Shown here: positions 49,305 to 58,388 of the stretch, piece by piece
Position numbering within the stretch: position 1 is the stretch's first letter
Layout of the letters: each line of letters begins with the position of its first letter
Notes under the pieces: model-generated
What the model was told of the DNA's origin: nothing
The model's input: only the letters and a program-made list of their open reading frames with translations
Database searches by the model: none
Source: Streptomyces sp. NBC_00878
GTDB taxonomy: Bacteria > Actinomycetota > Actinomycetes > Streptomycetales > Streptomycetaceae
Direction of reading: 5' to 3'
Assembly (NCBI RefSeq): GCF_026341515.1
Contig: NZ_JAPEOK010000001.1
Coordinates: 4,340,001-4,404,000, forward strand
DNA length: 64,000 bases
Made by a program: the position numbers and the translations under genes

Positions 49305-49784
49305 GTGAGCGAGAAGAAGAAGGATCCGAGCGTCTGGGACGGCTTCAAGGCCTTCCTGACGCGCGGGAACGTCGTCGACCTGGCTGTCGCGGTCGTCATC
49401 GGCGCCGCCTTCACCAACGTGGTCAACTCCGTGGTGAAAGGCGTGATCAACCCGTTGGTCGGCGCCTTCGGCACCAAGGACCTCGACAAGTACAGCTCGT
49501 GTCTGAAGGAGCCGTGCCGGTTCGACGAGGCGACAGGGACCGCGACCGGTATCCCCATCATGTGGGGCACGGTCCTCAGCGCGACGCTGACCTTCTTGAT
49601 CACCGGGGCCGTCGTCTACTTCCTGATGGTCCTGCCGATGTCCAAGTACCTCGCCAGGCAAGCGGCCCGACAGAAGGCGAAGGAGGGCACGCACGAAGTG
49701 ATCGAGGTGACCGAGCTGGAGGTCCTGAAGGAGATCCGCGACGCTCTGGTGGCACAGCGCGGCTCCGGGCACGACGAGCAGTAG
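49305..49784 (+). CDS. mscL: Large-conductance mechanosensitive channel MscL
   Basis: A 159-residue channel that releases solutes on hypo-osmotic shock. Typical N-terminus FKAFLTRGNVVDLAVAVVIGAAF (TM1 with pore constriction), a periplasmic loop, TM2 around LTFLITGAVVYFLMVLP, and a C-terminal helix ELEVLKEIRDAL. The periplasmic loop contains an unusual Cys pair, SSCLKEPCRF, not typical of E. coli MscL. GTG at 49305 with AGAGGGG. Confidence 0.94.
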   Translation: MSEKKKDPSVWDGFKAFLTRGNVVDLAVAVVIGAAFTNVVNSVVKGVINPLVGAFGTKDLDKYSSCLKEPCRFDEATGTATGIPIMWGTVLSATLTFLITGAVVYFLMVLPMSKYLARQAARQKAKEGTHEVIEVTELEVLKEIRDALVAQRGSGHDEQ

Positions 49785-49881
49785 TCGGGGTACTGGCCCT
49801 CGTACGTCGGGCCCACCGGGCGACTGCCGTCGGCCGCGCCCACGAGCGTCGGCGGCGGTGCGCTGCTATGTGGCACCGGGC

Positions 49882-50100
49882 TCAGATGTGGTGCGGCGGC
49901 TTCTCGTCGAGGAAGCGGGCCAGGTCCGCCGCGCTGTCGCCGGTCGGCCGCTCGCCCCACCCGCGGTCCGTGTCGTCGGCGGAGGGCCGGCTCAGCGGGT
50001 CGTCGAAGACCAGCGCGGCCTTGGGGTCACGCGGTTCGGCGTCAGGGGAAGGGACTGGGGCAGGGGTGGGGGTGGGGGCGGGAACAGGGGCAGTGCTCAT
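49882..50100 (-). CDS. Small Pro-rich hypothetical protein
   Basis: A 72-residue protein. The first 22 residues are a Pro/Ala/Thr/Val stretch (PAPTPTPAPVPSP); the remainder is hydrophilic with a short helix DSAADLARFLDEK and ends PPHHI. ATG at 50100 has only a weak ribosome binding site. No function recognised. Located between mscL and ltrA on the opposite strand. Confidence 0.55.
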   Translation of the reverse strand: MSTAPVPAPTPTPAPVPSPDAEPRDPKAALVFDDPLSRPSADDTDRGWGERPTGDSAADLARFLDEKPPHHI

Positions 50101-50321
50101 GTGTCCAGCCTACGGCTCCGGCTTTGGGGGTGGTCCGGGGCGGTCGCCCGTCGCGCGCTCCCTGTGGACGACTGCCGTGCCACGGCGTCCCGTCCTCCGT
50201 TCCTTGCAGCGGCGCCGCTGTACTCCCCGCCTTCTTTGGCCGGGCGTTTCTCGCGTCTCGCGGTTCTTCGGGGCTCGGCCTGGTTCTGGATTTTTGGCTC
50301 GTTTCTGCTGTGCTTGGCCGC

Positions 50322-51560
50322 ATGACGTCCGATGCCGCTTCCGAATCAGGTCCGCGCCGCTCGCGAACCGCCGCCTCCCGTCGGCCGCTCCGCAGGATGA
50401 CCGCGCGTGGGCGCGACGAGGTGCACCGGGTCGCGTCGCCTCTGGAGCTGTTCTTCGATCTGTGTTTCGTCGTGGCCATCGCCCAGGCGGGGGTGCAGCT
50501 GGTGCACGCCGTCGCGGAGGCGCACGCGGCCGAGGGCATCCTGAACTACGCGATGGTGTTCTTCGCCATCTGGTGGGCGTGGATGAACTTCACCTGGTTC
50601 GCGTCGGCGTACGACAACGACGACGTGCTGTACCGGGTCGTCACGCTGGTCCAGATCGCCGGGGTGCTGGTGCTGGCCGCCGGAGTGTCCCGGGCGTTCG
50701 AGGACCACGAGTTCCTGGCCGTCTGGCTGGGCTATCTGATCATGCGGCTGGCGCTCACCGCGCAGTGGCTGCGCGTGGCCCGGAGCACGGGTGGTGGAGA
50801 GCGGCGGATGGCGCTGCGCTACGCGGGCGGGGTCCTGGTCTGCCAGATCGGCTGGCTCGGGCTGCTGCTCCTGCCGGAGTCGGGCCGACCGTGGCTGTTC
50901 CTGGTGATGGCGCTCGCCGAGATGTGCGTCCCGCCGTTCGCGGAGAAGGACTTCAGCACGTCATGGCATCCGCACCACATCTCCGAGCGGTACGGGCTGT
51001 TCACCATCATCGTCCTCGGCGAGACCATCGCCGCGGCCACGGTCGCGGTGAAATCGGGGGTGGACGAGAACGACGCGTTGGGCGAGCTCCTCCCGATCGC
51101 CTCGGGCGGGCTACTGATCATCTTCGCCGCGTGGTGGATCTACTTCGTCGTACCGATCCACGGTCATCTCAGTTCCAGCAGGAAGGCGTTCCTGTGGGGG
51201 TACGGCCACTACGTGATCTTCGCGTCGGCGGCGGCGATCGGTGCCGGACTGGAGGTCGCCGTGGAGCAGGCGATCGGCGAGGCACACATCTCCACGCTGT
51301 CGGCGTCGGCCGCGGTGACACTTCCGACGGCGTTGTTCCTCCTGACCGTCTGGGTGCTGCACGCCCGCCACTACAAGGTGGGTGTGGCCCAGCAACTGGT
51401 GCTGCCGACCACGGCGTTGGCCGTGATCCTGTGCACGCTCCTGGGTGACTGGGCGGTGCTCGCGGCGGGGATCGTGTCGGCCCTCGCGGTGTTCGTGGGG
51501 GTGACGCTTACCGCCCGGACGGTCGCCCAGGAAGAGGCGGCGGGCGCGCCTGCCACGTAG
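50322..51560 (+). CDS. LtrA-family (low temperature requirement A) membrane protein
   Basis: A 412-residue integral membrane protein with about eleven hydrophobic segments. The family signature ASPLELFFDLCFVVAIAQ is at the start of the membrane region, with HHISERYGLFTIIVLGE and ETIAAATVAV further on. The family was named from Listeria growth at low temperature; the biochemical role is unknown. ATG at 50322 is preferred because the frame upstream (open from 50124) lacks similarity. The preceding gap 50101-50321 shows nothing recognisable. Confidence 0.85.
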   Translation: MTSDAASESGPRRSRTAASRRPLRRMTARGRDEVHRVASPLELFFDLCFVVAIAQAGVQLVHAVAEAHAAEGILNYAMVFFAIWWAWMNFTWFASAYDNDDVLYRVVTLVQIAGVLVLAAGVSRAFEDHEFLAVWLGYLIMRLALTAQWLRVARSTGGGERRMALRYAGGVLVCQIGWLGLLLLPESGRPWLFLVMALAEMCVPPFAEKDFSTSWHPHHISERYGLFTIIVLGETIAAATVAVKSGVDENDALGELLPIASGGLLIIFAAWWIYFVVPIHGHLSSSRKAFLWGYGHYVIFASAAAIGAGLEVAVEQAIGEAHISTLSASAAVTLPTALFLLTVWVLHARHYKVGVAQQLVLPTTALAVILCTLLGDWAVLAAGIVSALAVFVGVTLTARTVAQEEAAGAPAT

Positions 51561-51581
51561 GAAGGGGTCGACACTGGGCGT

Positions 51582-52610
51582 ATGACAGTTGACGCTCTGA
51601 CGGATGTGGCCGGACTGCGCGTGGGACACGCCACGCGAATCGGCGACGGTTGGCTCACCGGCACGACGGTCGTCCTCGCCCCGGAGGGCGGCGCGGTCGC
51701 TGCGGTGGACGTGCGCGGTGGCGGGCCCGGCACCAAGGAGACCGACGCGCTCGATCCGCGCAACGTGGTGCGGAAGGTCGAGGCGCTCGTACTGACCGGC
51801 GGCAGCGCGTACGGGCTGGACTCGGCGACGGGTGTGATGGCCTGGCTGGAGGAGCGGGGGCGCGGGGTGCGGGTCGGGCCCGATCCGCGGCAGGTGGTGC
51901 CCGTCGTCCCGGCGGCCTGCGTCTTCGATCTCGGCCGGGGTGGTGACTTCCGGGCCAGGCCGGACGCGGCGATCGGCCGCGAGGCGGTGGAGGCCGCCGC
52001 GGCGACCGAACCGGGCGCGCCTGTTCGGGAGGGTTCCGTGGGCGCCGGGACGGGGGCGGCCGTCGGAATGATGAAGGGCGGGGTCGGCACGGCGAGTGCC
52101 GTGCTCGGCTCGGGTGTCACGGTGGCGGCGCTGGTCGTGGCCAACGCGGCGGGGTCGGTGGTGGAACCGGAGAAAGGGGCGCTGTACGGGGAGTTGGTCC
52201 AGGGACTCATGAGCTGGCCGGCCGAGGACGTGCACGCGGCGGCGCGGGCGCGACTCGCCGAGGCTGCGGCCAAGAACACCCTTCCTCCGCTGAACACCAC
52301 TCTCGCGGTGGTCGCCACCGACGCCGACCTGTCGAAGGCCCAGGCCCAGAAGCTCGCGGGCACGGCGCACGACGGCATCGCGCGGGCCGTACGGCCGGTG
52401 CATCTCCTCCACGACGGCGACACGGTGTTCACGCTTGCGACGGGGGCTCGTCCGCTGGCGGAGGAGGACCCTCTCGCGCTCAACGAGATCCTGGCGGCCG
52501 GCGCGGACCTGGTGACACGCGCGATCGTCAGGGCGGTACTGGCCGCCGAGTCGGTGGAGGGACCGGGAGGGGCGTGGCCGGCGTACGGGGAGTTGTACGG
52601 GAGGCGGTAG
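51582..52610 (+). CDS. P1-family (DmpA/NylC-type) self-processing aminopeptidase
   Basis: A 342-residue Ntn-like hydrolase. N-terminal LTDVAGLRVGHATRIGDGWLTGTTVVL, then LTGGSAYGLDSATGVMAWLEERGRG and GSVGAGTGAAVGMMKGG. The predicted autocleavage site is in LPPLNTTLAVVATDA, where Asn-Thr matches NylC, giving a Thr nucleophile. Substrate could be D-aminoacyl or beta-aminoacyl peptides or amide oligomers. ATG at 51582, 21 bp after ltrA, possibly co-transcribed. Confidence 0.88.
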   Translation: MTVDALTDVAGLRVGHATRIGDGWLTGTTVVLAPEGGAVAAVDVRGGGPGTKETDALDPRNVVRKVEALVLTGGSAYGLDSATGVMAWLEERGRGVRVGPDPRQVVPVVPAACVFDLGRGGDFRARPDAAIGREAVEAAAATEPGAPVREGSVGAGTGAAVGMMKGGVGTASAVLGSGVTVAALVVANAAGSVVEPEKGALYGELVQGLMSWPAEDVHAAARARLAEAAAKNTLPPLNTTLAVVATDADLSKAQAQKLAGTAHDGIARAVRPVHLLHDGDTVFTLATGARPLAEEDPLALNEILAAGADLVTRAIVRAVLAAESVEGPGGAWPAYGELYGRR

Positions 52611-52674
52611 TGAGGAGGTAGGACGGGATGAGGGAGGTATCGGTGTCGGCGCGTGGCGGGTCGGGGAAGGGCAG

Positions 52675-53636
52675 TTGGAGGTGTCGAGCCTGATCGCCTT
52701 CCTGCTCTACGCCTTCGGGCTCATGGAACCGATCACCGAGCTGTCGCAGGACCTCACCGCGCTGCAGTCCGGTATCGCCGCGGCGGAGCGGATCCGGGCG
52801 GTGGACCAACTGGCCGCGGAGACGGACGAGCCGGCACCGCACGCGTCGGCGGAACCGTCGGGCCAACGGCGTACGAGTGACGCGGTGCTGGAGTTGAAAG
52901 GCGTCACGGCGTCGTACGGGCCGGGGCGGGAGCCTGTCCTGCGCGGGGTCGACCTGGCGGTGCCACCGCGCGGGCACACCGCGATCGTCGGGCCCTCCGG
53001 GGCGGGCAAGACCACTGTCTTCTCCCTGCTGTCTTCTCCCTGCTGTTGCGCTTCCTGGAGCCGCAGGAGGGCTCGCTGCTGCTGGACGGCGTGCCGTACC
53101 ACCGGCACAGCCACGCGGCGATCCGCTCCAGGCTGGCGTATGTGGAGCAGGACACCCCGGTCGTCCCCGGCACCCTCCGCGACAACCTGCTCATCTCCCG
53201 GCCGGAGGCGGGCGAGGAGGAGCCGCGCCAGGTGATCGCGGACGTCCGGCTGACGGAGAAGGTGGAGTCGCTGGACGAGGGACTGGACACGGAGTTGTCG
53301 GGCGCGGCCGTCTCCGGCGGGGAGCGGCGGCGCATCGCTCTCGCGCGGGCCCTGCTGCGGGAGCCGGACGTGCTGCTGCTCGACGAGGCGACGGCACAGC
53401 TCGACGCGCTCACGGAGTCGGCGGTCCACCACTGCGTCCGGCGGCGGGCGCGGGAGCACGCGGTCGTGACGATCGCCCACCGGCTGTCGACGGTGATCGA
53501 CGCCGACACGATCGTGGTGATGGACGCGGGCGGCGTCCGCGCCCAGGGCACCCATGACGAGCTCCTCGCCACGGATTCCCTCTACCGCGACCTGGTCGAG
53601 GCCCTGCGCATAGTGGAGAAGGTCCCGGCCGCGTAG
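52675..53636 (+). pseudogene. Broken ABC exporter (5'-truncated, frameshifted)
   Basis: The remaining reading starts at the last TM helix of an LmrA/MsbA-type exporter (LEVSSLIAFLLYAFGLMEPI), continues into the ATPase with Walker A GPSGAGKTT, then loses frame. The second frame restores RFLEPQEGSLLLDGV, Q-loop VEQD, signature VSGGERRRIALARAL, Walker B VLLLDEATA and switch His AHRLST. The break is exactly at a 14-bp tandem duplication. Five of the six TM helices are missing. A TTG at 52675 gives the first part; an ATG at 53046 opens the second frame. Not expected to make a working transporter. Confidence 0.85.
53017..53044 (+). repeat. 14-bp tandem duplication causing a frameshift
   Basis: gtcttctccctgct occurs twice in direct tandem (53017-53030, 53031-53044). 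Removing one copy restores a continuous ABC-ATPase frame (GKTTVFSLLLRFLEPQ). Confidence 0.9.
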
Positions 53637-53844
53637 GGGATGCGGCGGAGAAGGACTCCGGCCTCGTAGGCGGTGTGGCGAACTCCCCGGCCCCGTAGTC
53701 AATTGTCCCGACTCTGTCACGTGATGGTGCTGAACGCGGGCTGGGGGAACCCGGGCGGTCGATGGTCCCCTCCTTCTCCGTGAATCCGATCTTTCCCCTC
53801 GGAGCGGAGCGGATCACCCACAGCCGCGAGAACTGGAGAAGCCC

Positions 53845-55065
53845 GTGACAACGCCGAACACGACAGCGAGGCGCACGCTGGTGGCCTGTGCCGCCCTGAT
53901 GGTCGGCGCCCTGACCCTCACCGCGTGCGGCGGCGACGCCAACGCCGACAACAAGTCGGGGGGCGAGAACGGCGGAAGCAAGGCGGAGAACCTCGTCATC
54001 TCCGCGAAGGACGGTTCGACGGCGGCGTCGATCAACTCCACCGGGGTGAAGGTCAGCGACGGGAAGCTGACCGAGGTGACGATGACGGACTCGGCCACGG
54101 GGGCGGCCGTACCGGGGTCGATCGCGGCGGACGGGAAGAGCTGGAAGCCGAAGGAGCAGCTGGAGCGGGGCACCAAGTACCGGATATCGGCCACCGCGAA
54201 GGACGGCGACGGGAAGACGCTGGCGGCCAACTCCATCTTCACGACGGTGTCCACGGGCAACAGCTTCATCGGGACGTACACGCCCGACGGCGGTACGACG
54301 GTCGGCGTCGGGATGCCGGTGTCGTTCACGTTCGACAAGGCGATCGGCGACGGGAAGTACAAGAAGGACGTGCAGTCGCACATCACCGTCACGTCCAGCA
54401 GTGGGCAGAAGGTGGTCGGGCACTGGTTCGGTACGCAGCGGCTGGACTTCCGGCCCGAGGAGTACTGGAAGGCCGGCTCCAAGGTCACGATGAAGATCGA
54501 CCTGGACGGCGTCGAGGGCGCGAACGGCGTCTACGGCGTGCAGGACAAGACGGTCACCTTCACGGTCGGGCGCTCCCAGGTGTCCACGGTCGACGTCAGC
54601 ACACAGACCATGACGGTCGTACGGGACGGCCAGACCCTGAAGACGGTCCCGATCTCGGCGGGCAGCCCGGAGAACAGCACGTACAACGGGCAGATGGTGA
54701 TCTCGGAGAAGTTCCGCCAGACGCGGATGAACGGGTCGACGGTCGGCTACGGCGGCGAGTACGACATCGCGGACGTGCCGAACGCGATGCGGCTGACGAC
54801 CTCGGGAACCTTCGTCCACGGTAACTACTGGTACGACAAGGGCAATCCTCCCTTCGGCAGGGAGGGCACCAGCCACGGCTGCGTGGGGATGGCGGACGCG
54901 CAGGGCGCGCAGAGCGACACGGTCGCCAAGTGGTTCTTCGACAACTCGCTCGTCGGGGACGTCGTGACCGTCAAGAACTCCCCCGACAAGACGGTCGCAC
55001 CGGACAACGGTCTCAACGGCTGGAACATGGCATGGAGTGCCTGGACCGCGGGAAGTGCCCTCTGA
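53845..55065 (+). CDS. L,D-transpeptidase lipoprotein (YkuD domain)
   Basis: A 406-residue cell-wall enzyme forming 3-3 cross-links. Signal peptide with lipobox LTAC (Cys28), two Ig-like domains (about residues 45-245), and the YkuD catalytic domain (about 250-375) with HGNYW and TSHGCVGM containing the catalytic His and Cys. The C-terminal tail WNMAWSAWTAGSAL matches Ldt proteins of the mycobacterial LdtMt2 type. GTG at 53845. It provides an alternative cross-linking route to the PBPs at 2-6 kb. Confidence 0.92.
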   Translation: MTTPNTTARRTLVACAALMVGALTLTACGGDANADNKSGGENGGSKAENLVISAKDGSTAASINSTGVKVSDGKLTEVTMTDSATGAAVPGSIAADGKSWKPKEQLERGTKYRISATAKDGDGKTLAANSIFTTVSTGNSFIGTYTPDGGTTVGVGMPVSFTFDKAIGDGKYKKDVQSHITVTSSSGQKVVGHWFGTQRLDFRPEEYWKAGSKVTMKIDLDGVEGANGVYGVQDKTVTFTVGRSQVSTVDVSTQTMTVVRDGQTLKTVPISAGSPENSTYNGQMVISEKFRQTRMNGSTVGYGGEYDIADVPNAMRLTTSGTFVHGNYWYDKGNPPFGREGTSHGCVGMADAQGAQSDTVAKWFFDNSLVGDVVTVKNSPDKTVAPDNGLNGWNMAWSAWTAGSAL

Positions 55066-55089
55066 GCAAGGGGTTTTGAGGTTTTGGCG

Positions 55090-55116
55090 GGCCGTGTGGG
55101 AACTCCCCACACGGCC
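55090..55116. terminator. Terminator after L,D-transpeptidase gene
   Basis: ggccgtgtggg (55090-55100) pairs perfectly with 55106-55116 around a 5-nt loop, followed by cgttttc. Downstream, cggacat-g-atgtccg (55153-55167) is a small palindrome in the promoter region of the next gene. Confidence 0.85.
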
Positions 55117-55222
55117 CCGGCGTTTTCGGTGCGTACGTTTTCTCGGTTCCCGGACATGATGTCCGCCCGAGGGGCTACGGTATGCACCCACAAGGTGACA
55201 TGCAGCAACGCCGGGAGAAACC

Positions 55223-55981
55223 TTGAGCGTTCCGTACGAGACGGCAGCGTACGAGCCACCCGAGTCGCCCGAGTCTCCGGAGGAGCATCTCGCGCGACTC
55301 CTCGGCCGTGCCCTGAACTCCTTCGAGCTGCCCGACGAGACCATACGGCGGCTGGACCGGGCGCTGGCCCACGACAGTTCGCTGCACTCCGCGCACCACA
55401 GCGCGGGGCTGCACCGCGAGACGTACCGGCATACCTGGCTGCTCGCCGATGGGAGCGCGCTCACGCTCTGGGAGCTCGTCCACAACACCGCGCCGGGCCG
55501 CGAAACGCAGCACGAGGTGTACGAGGACGACGAGGAGCTGCGCACCGCGACAGGGCGACTGCCGCTCCCGGCGGACGCGCCGGAGTTCGAACTGGCGGTA
55601 CTGGTGCGGGTGTCGCCCCTCCCCGAGCCGCTGCATACGTACCTTCCGGACGACTCGGCGGACCACGCGCGGCGGCTGCTGCGCCGTGCGGAGAACGCGG
55701 ACCGGCCGGGCGAGGACATGGCGGGGCTGCTGCGGGCGGCGTTCGCGCACCAGATCACGCAGGCCTTCGGACGGCCGTGCCGGGCCGGTGAGCGGGGGCT
55801 GTGCTTCTCGCTCTACGAGCACGCGTTCCTGCTCCACGACGGCCGCGAGCTGTCTCTGTGGGAGGTCGAGCACACGGCCACGCCCGATGGGCGGCATATG
55901 TGTGAGGTGTATCCGTCGGAGGCGGATGCGCGGGACGCCATGGAACGGCGTGCGTCAGCCTCCGGCGGTTCAGCAGGGTAG
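55223..55981 (+). CDS. DUF6227-like hypothetical protein with internal duplication
   Basis: A 252-residue acidic, soluble protein. Two halves share a motif: WLLADGSALTLWELVHNT near residue 80 and FLLHDGRELSLWEVEHTATPDG near residue 210, each followed by a VY segment (HEVYED, CEVYPS). This indicates an internal repeat of about 130 residues. The TTG at 55223 follows GGGAG. The family (DUF6227, as I recall) is confined to Streptomyces and relatives; function unknown. Confidence 0.8.
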   Translation: MSVPYETAAYEPPESPESPEEHLARLLGRALNSFELPDETIRRLDRALAHDSSLHSAHHSAGLHRETYRHTWLLADGSALTLWELVHNTAPGRETQHEVYEDDEELRTATGRLPLPADAPEFELAVLVRVSPLPEPLHTYLPDDSADHARRLLRRAENADRPGEDMAGLLRAAFAHQITQAFGRPCRAGERGLCFSLYEHAFLLHDGRELSLWEVEHTATPDGRHMCEVYPSEADARDAMERRASASGGSAG

Positions 55982-56020
55982 CGAGGCCGGTGGGCAAACT
56001 GCGGGTCGTCGTGGGCTGGT

Positions 56021-56063
56021 CGCTCCCCCACTCTCGGCTTCGCTCGAGCGGGGGGACCCCCAT
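56021..56063. repeat. Dispersed Streptomyces hairpin repeat
   Basis: The sequence from 56021 (cgctcccccactctcggc) to 56063 (ggggggacccccat) forms nested stems (ccccc/ggggg and ctcg/cgag). I recall this element from many Streptomyces intergenic regions as a REP-like repeat. A small gcggc-ggaa-gccgc hairpin follows at 56065-56078. Confidence 0.65.
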
Positions 56064-56159
56064 CGCGGCGGAAGCCGCATATGTCACAGCCCCGCGCCCC
56101 TAGAAGAAGCCGGTGCCGCCCCCGCACGCCCAACACCACCGCCCCTGAACCGCGCGGCT

Positions 56160-56189
56160 GTGGGCCGGGACTTCTCAGTCCCGGCCCAC
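56160..56189. terminator. Bidirectional terminator before fruA 3' end
   Basis: gtgggccgggac (56160-56171) pairs perfectly with 56178-56189 around a 6-nt loop, followed by a pyrimidine-rich cgtctttctc. It separates the convergent DUF6227-like gene and fruA. Confidence 0.85.
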
Positions 56190-56216
56190 CCGTCTTTCTC
56201 ACTCTCGGCGGAGCGT

Positions 56217-58388
56217 TCAGGCCGCTATCGGCTGCTTCTTCTCCGTGGTCGTCGGGGTCTCGGGGGTCTTGTCCGGTTCGCCCTCGGGGGTCTGCTTGCG
56301 GATGCCCTTCAGGACGATGACCAGGCCCGCCGTGACCGCCGTACCGATCGCGATGGCGAGCAGGTAGAGGAACGGCTTGCCGATCAGGAAGGTGACCCAG
56401 ATGCCGCCGTGCGGGGCGCGCAGGGTCGAGCCGAAGGCCATGGTCAGGGCGCCTGTGACCGCGCCGCCCGCCATCGAGGCGGGGATGACCCGCAGCGGGT
56501 CGGCCGCCGCGAACGGGATCGCGCCCTCGGAGATGAAGGAGGCGCCCAGGACCCAGGCCGCCTTGCCGTTCTCGCGTTCGGCCGTGGTGAACAACTTCTT
56601 GCGGATCACGGTGGCGAGGGCCATGCCCAGCGGCGGGACCATGCCGGCCGCCATGACCGTCGCCATGATCTCCATCGCGGACGAGGTCGGGCTCTGGACG
56701 GCGATACCGCCCGTGGCGAAGGCGTACGCGACCTTGTTGACCGGGCCGCCGAGGTCGAAGCACATCATCAGGCCGAGCAGCACACCGAGCAGGACGGCGT
56801 TGGTGCCGGAGAGGCCGGAGAGCCAGTCCGTCATGCCCTTCTGTGCCTCGGCGATGGGCTTGCCGATCACGATGAACATCAGGAAGCCGACGACGATCGA
56901 GGACACCAGTGGAATCACGACCACCGGCATGATGCCGCGCAGCACCGGTGGGATCTTGATCCGCTGGATGGCGAGGACGACCCCACCGGCCAGCAGACCC
57001 GCGGCCAGACCGCCGAGGAAGCCCGCGGCGATGTTGGAAGCGATCATTCCGCCGACGAAGCCGGGCACGAGACCGGGACGGTCGGCCATGCCGTACGCGA
57101 TGTAACCGGCGAGGACGGGGATCAGGAAGCCGAAGGCGACGCCGCCGATCTGGAAGAGCAGCGCGGCCCAGCTGTCGACCTGGCCCCAGTTGAAGACCTC
57201 GGTGACCGGCTTGGCCTCGTTGATCTGGTAGCCGCCGATGGCGAACCCGAGCGCGATCAGCAGACCGCCCGCGGCCACGAACGGGACCATGTAACTCACG
57301 CCGGACATCAGCCACTTGCGCAGCTTCGTGCCGTAGCCCTCACCGGGCTCGCCGGCCCGCTCCACCGGCGTACCGCCGCGAGCCCCGGCGGCCGCCGTGA
57401 CCTCGCCGCGCTCGGCCTTGCCGCGCACCTGGGCGATCAGCTCGGCGGGCTTGTTGATGCCCGCCTTCACCCCGACGTCCACGGTGGGCTTCCCGGCGAA
57501 CCGGTCCTTCTCCCGTACGGGCATGTCGTGCGCGAAGATCACGCCGTCCGCGGCGGCGATGACGGCCGGGTCGAGCCGGGTGAAACCGGCCGAGCCCTGC
57601 GTCTCGACGACGACCTCGACGTCACCGGCGTCGCGGCCCGCGTTCTCCAGCGACTCGGCCGCCATGTAGGTGTGCGCGATACCGGTGGGGCAGGAGGTGA
57701 CGGCGACGATACGGAACGGTCGCCCGCCCTTCCCGTCGGCGGCACCCTCGTCGCCCGTACCGGCAGGCGCAGGCACAGTTGCGGGGGCAGGGGCAGGGGT
57801 GGCCTCGGCGGGGGCAGTCGGGGCCGCCGCCTCGGAGTCGTCGGAGTCGCCAGGACCCTCAGCACCACCGGCACCACCGGCACCACCGGAGCCACCGGCT
57901 CCCGGCCCGGCAGTCGCAGCGGAAGCGGTCTCCGCCGCAGCCGCCGGCGCCTCGCCGCGGATCAGGGCGGCAGCCCCCGCCGCGTCCTCCACCGACCGCA
58001 GTGCCGAGGTGAACTCGGCGTTCATCAACTGGCGGGCCAGCGACGACAGGATCGTGAGGTGGGCGTCGTCGGCACCGGCCGGTGCGGCGATCAGGAAGAT
58101 CAGGTCGGCGGGGCCGTCCGGCGCGCCGAAGTCGATCCCGGCCGCGCTGCGCCCGAAGGCGAGCGTCGGCTCGGTGACGTGCTCGCTGCGGCAGTGCGGG
58201 ATGCCGATGCCGCCGTCGAGGCCGGTCGGCATCTGGGCCTCACGGGCGGCCACGTCGGCAAGGAAGCCGTCCAGGTCGGTCACCCGGCCCAGGGACACCA
58301 TGCGCTCGGCGAGGGCGCGCGCCGCCGCTTCCTTCGTATCGGCGGACAGGTCGAGATCGACCAGGTCCGCGGTGATCATCTCGCTCAT
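56217..58388 (-). CDS. fruA: Fructose PTS permease EIIABC
   Basis: A 723-residue three-domain PTS transporter taking up fructose as fructose-1-phosphate. EIIA (about residues 1-145) has the phospho-His in GIGIPHCRS; an Ala/Gly/Pro linker follows; EIIB (about 225-320) has the phospho-Cys in VTSCPTGIAHTYMA; EIIC (about 355-690) has about ten TM segments, with GGPVNK and FISEGAIPFAA. ATG at 58388 with AAGGAG. Last gene of fruR-fruK-fruA. Confidence 0.95.
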   Translation of the reverse strand: MSEMITADLVDLDLSADTKEAAARALAERMVSLGRVTDLDGFLADVAAREAQMPTGLDGGIGIPHCRSEHVTEPTLAFGRSAAGIDFGAPDGPADLIFLIAAPAGADDAHLTILSSLARQLMNAEFTSALRSVEDAAGAAALIRGEAPAAAAETASAATAGPGAGGSGGAGGAGGAEGPGDSDDSEAAAPTAPAEATPAPAPATVPAPAGTGDEGAADGKGGRPFRIVAVTSCPTGIAHTYMAAESLENAGRDAGDVEVVVETQGSAGFTRLDPAVIAAADGVIFAHDMPVREKDRFAGKPTVDVGVKAGINKPAELIAQVRGKAERGEVTAAAGARGGTPVERAGEPGEGYGTKLRKWLMSGVSYMVPFVAAGGLLIALGFAIGGYQINEAKPVTEVFNWGQVDSWAALLFQIGGVAFGFLIPVLAGYIAYGMADRPGLVPGFVGGMIASNIAAGFLGGLAAGLLAGGVVLAIQRIKIPPVLRGIMPVVVIPLVSSIVVGFLMFIVIGKPIAEAQKGMTDWLSGLSGTNAVLLGVLLGLMMCFDLGGPVNKVAYAFATGGIAVQSPTSSAMEIMATVMAAGMVPPLGMALATVIRKKLFTTAERENGKAAWVLGASFISEGAIPFAAADPLRVIPASMAGGAVTGALTMAFGSTLRAPHGGIWVTFLIGKPFLYLLAIAIGTAVTAGLVIVLKGIRKQTPEGEPDKTPETPTTTEKKQPIAA

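Noticed and set aside
53046..53636. Independent ABC ATPase gene starting at 53046
   Set aside because: It lacks Walker A and is continuous with the preceding frame if one copy of the 14-bp duplication is removed, so it is part of a pseudogene.
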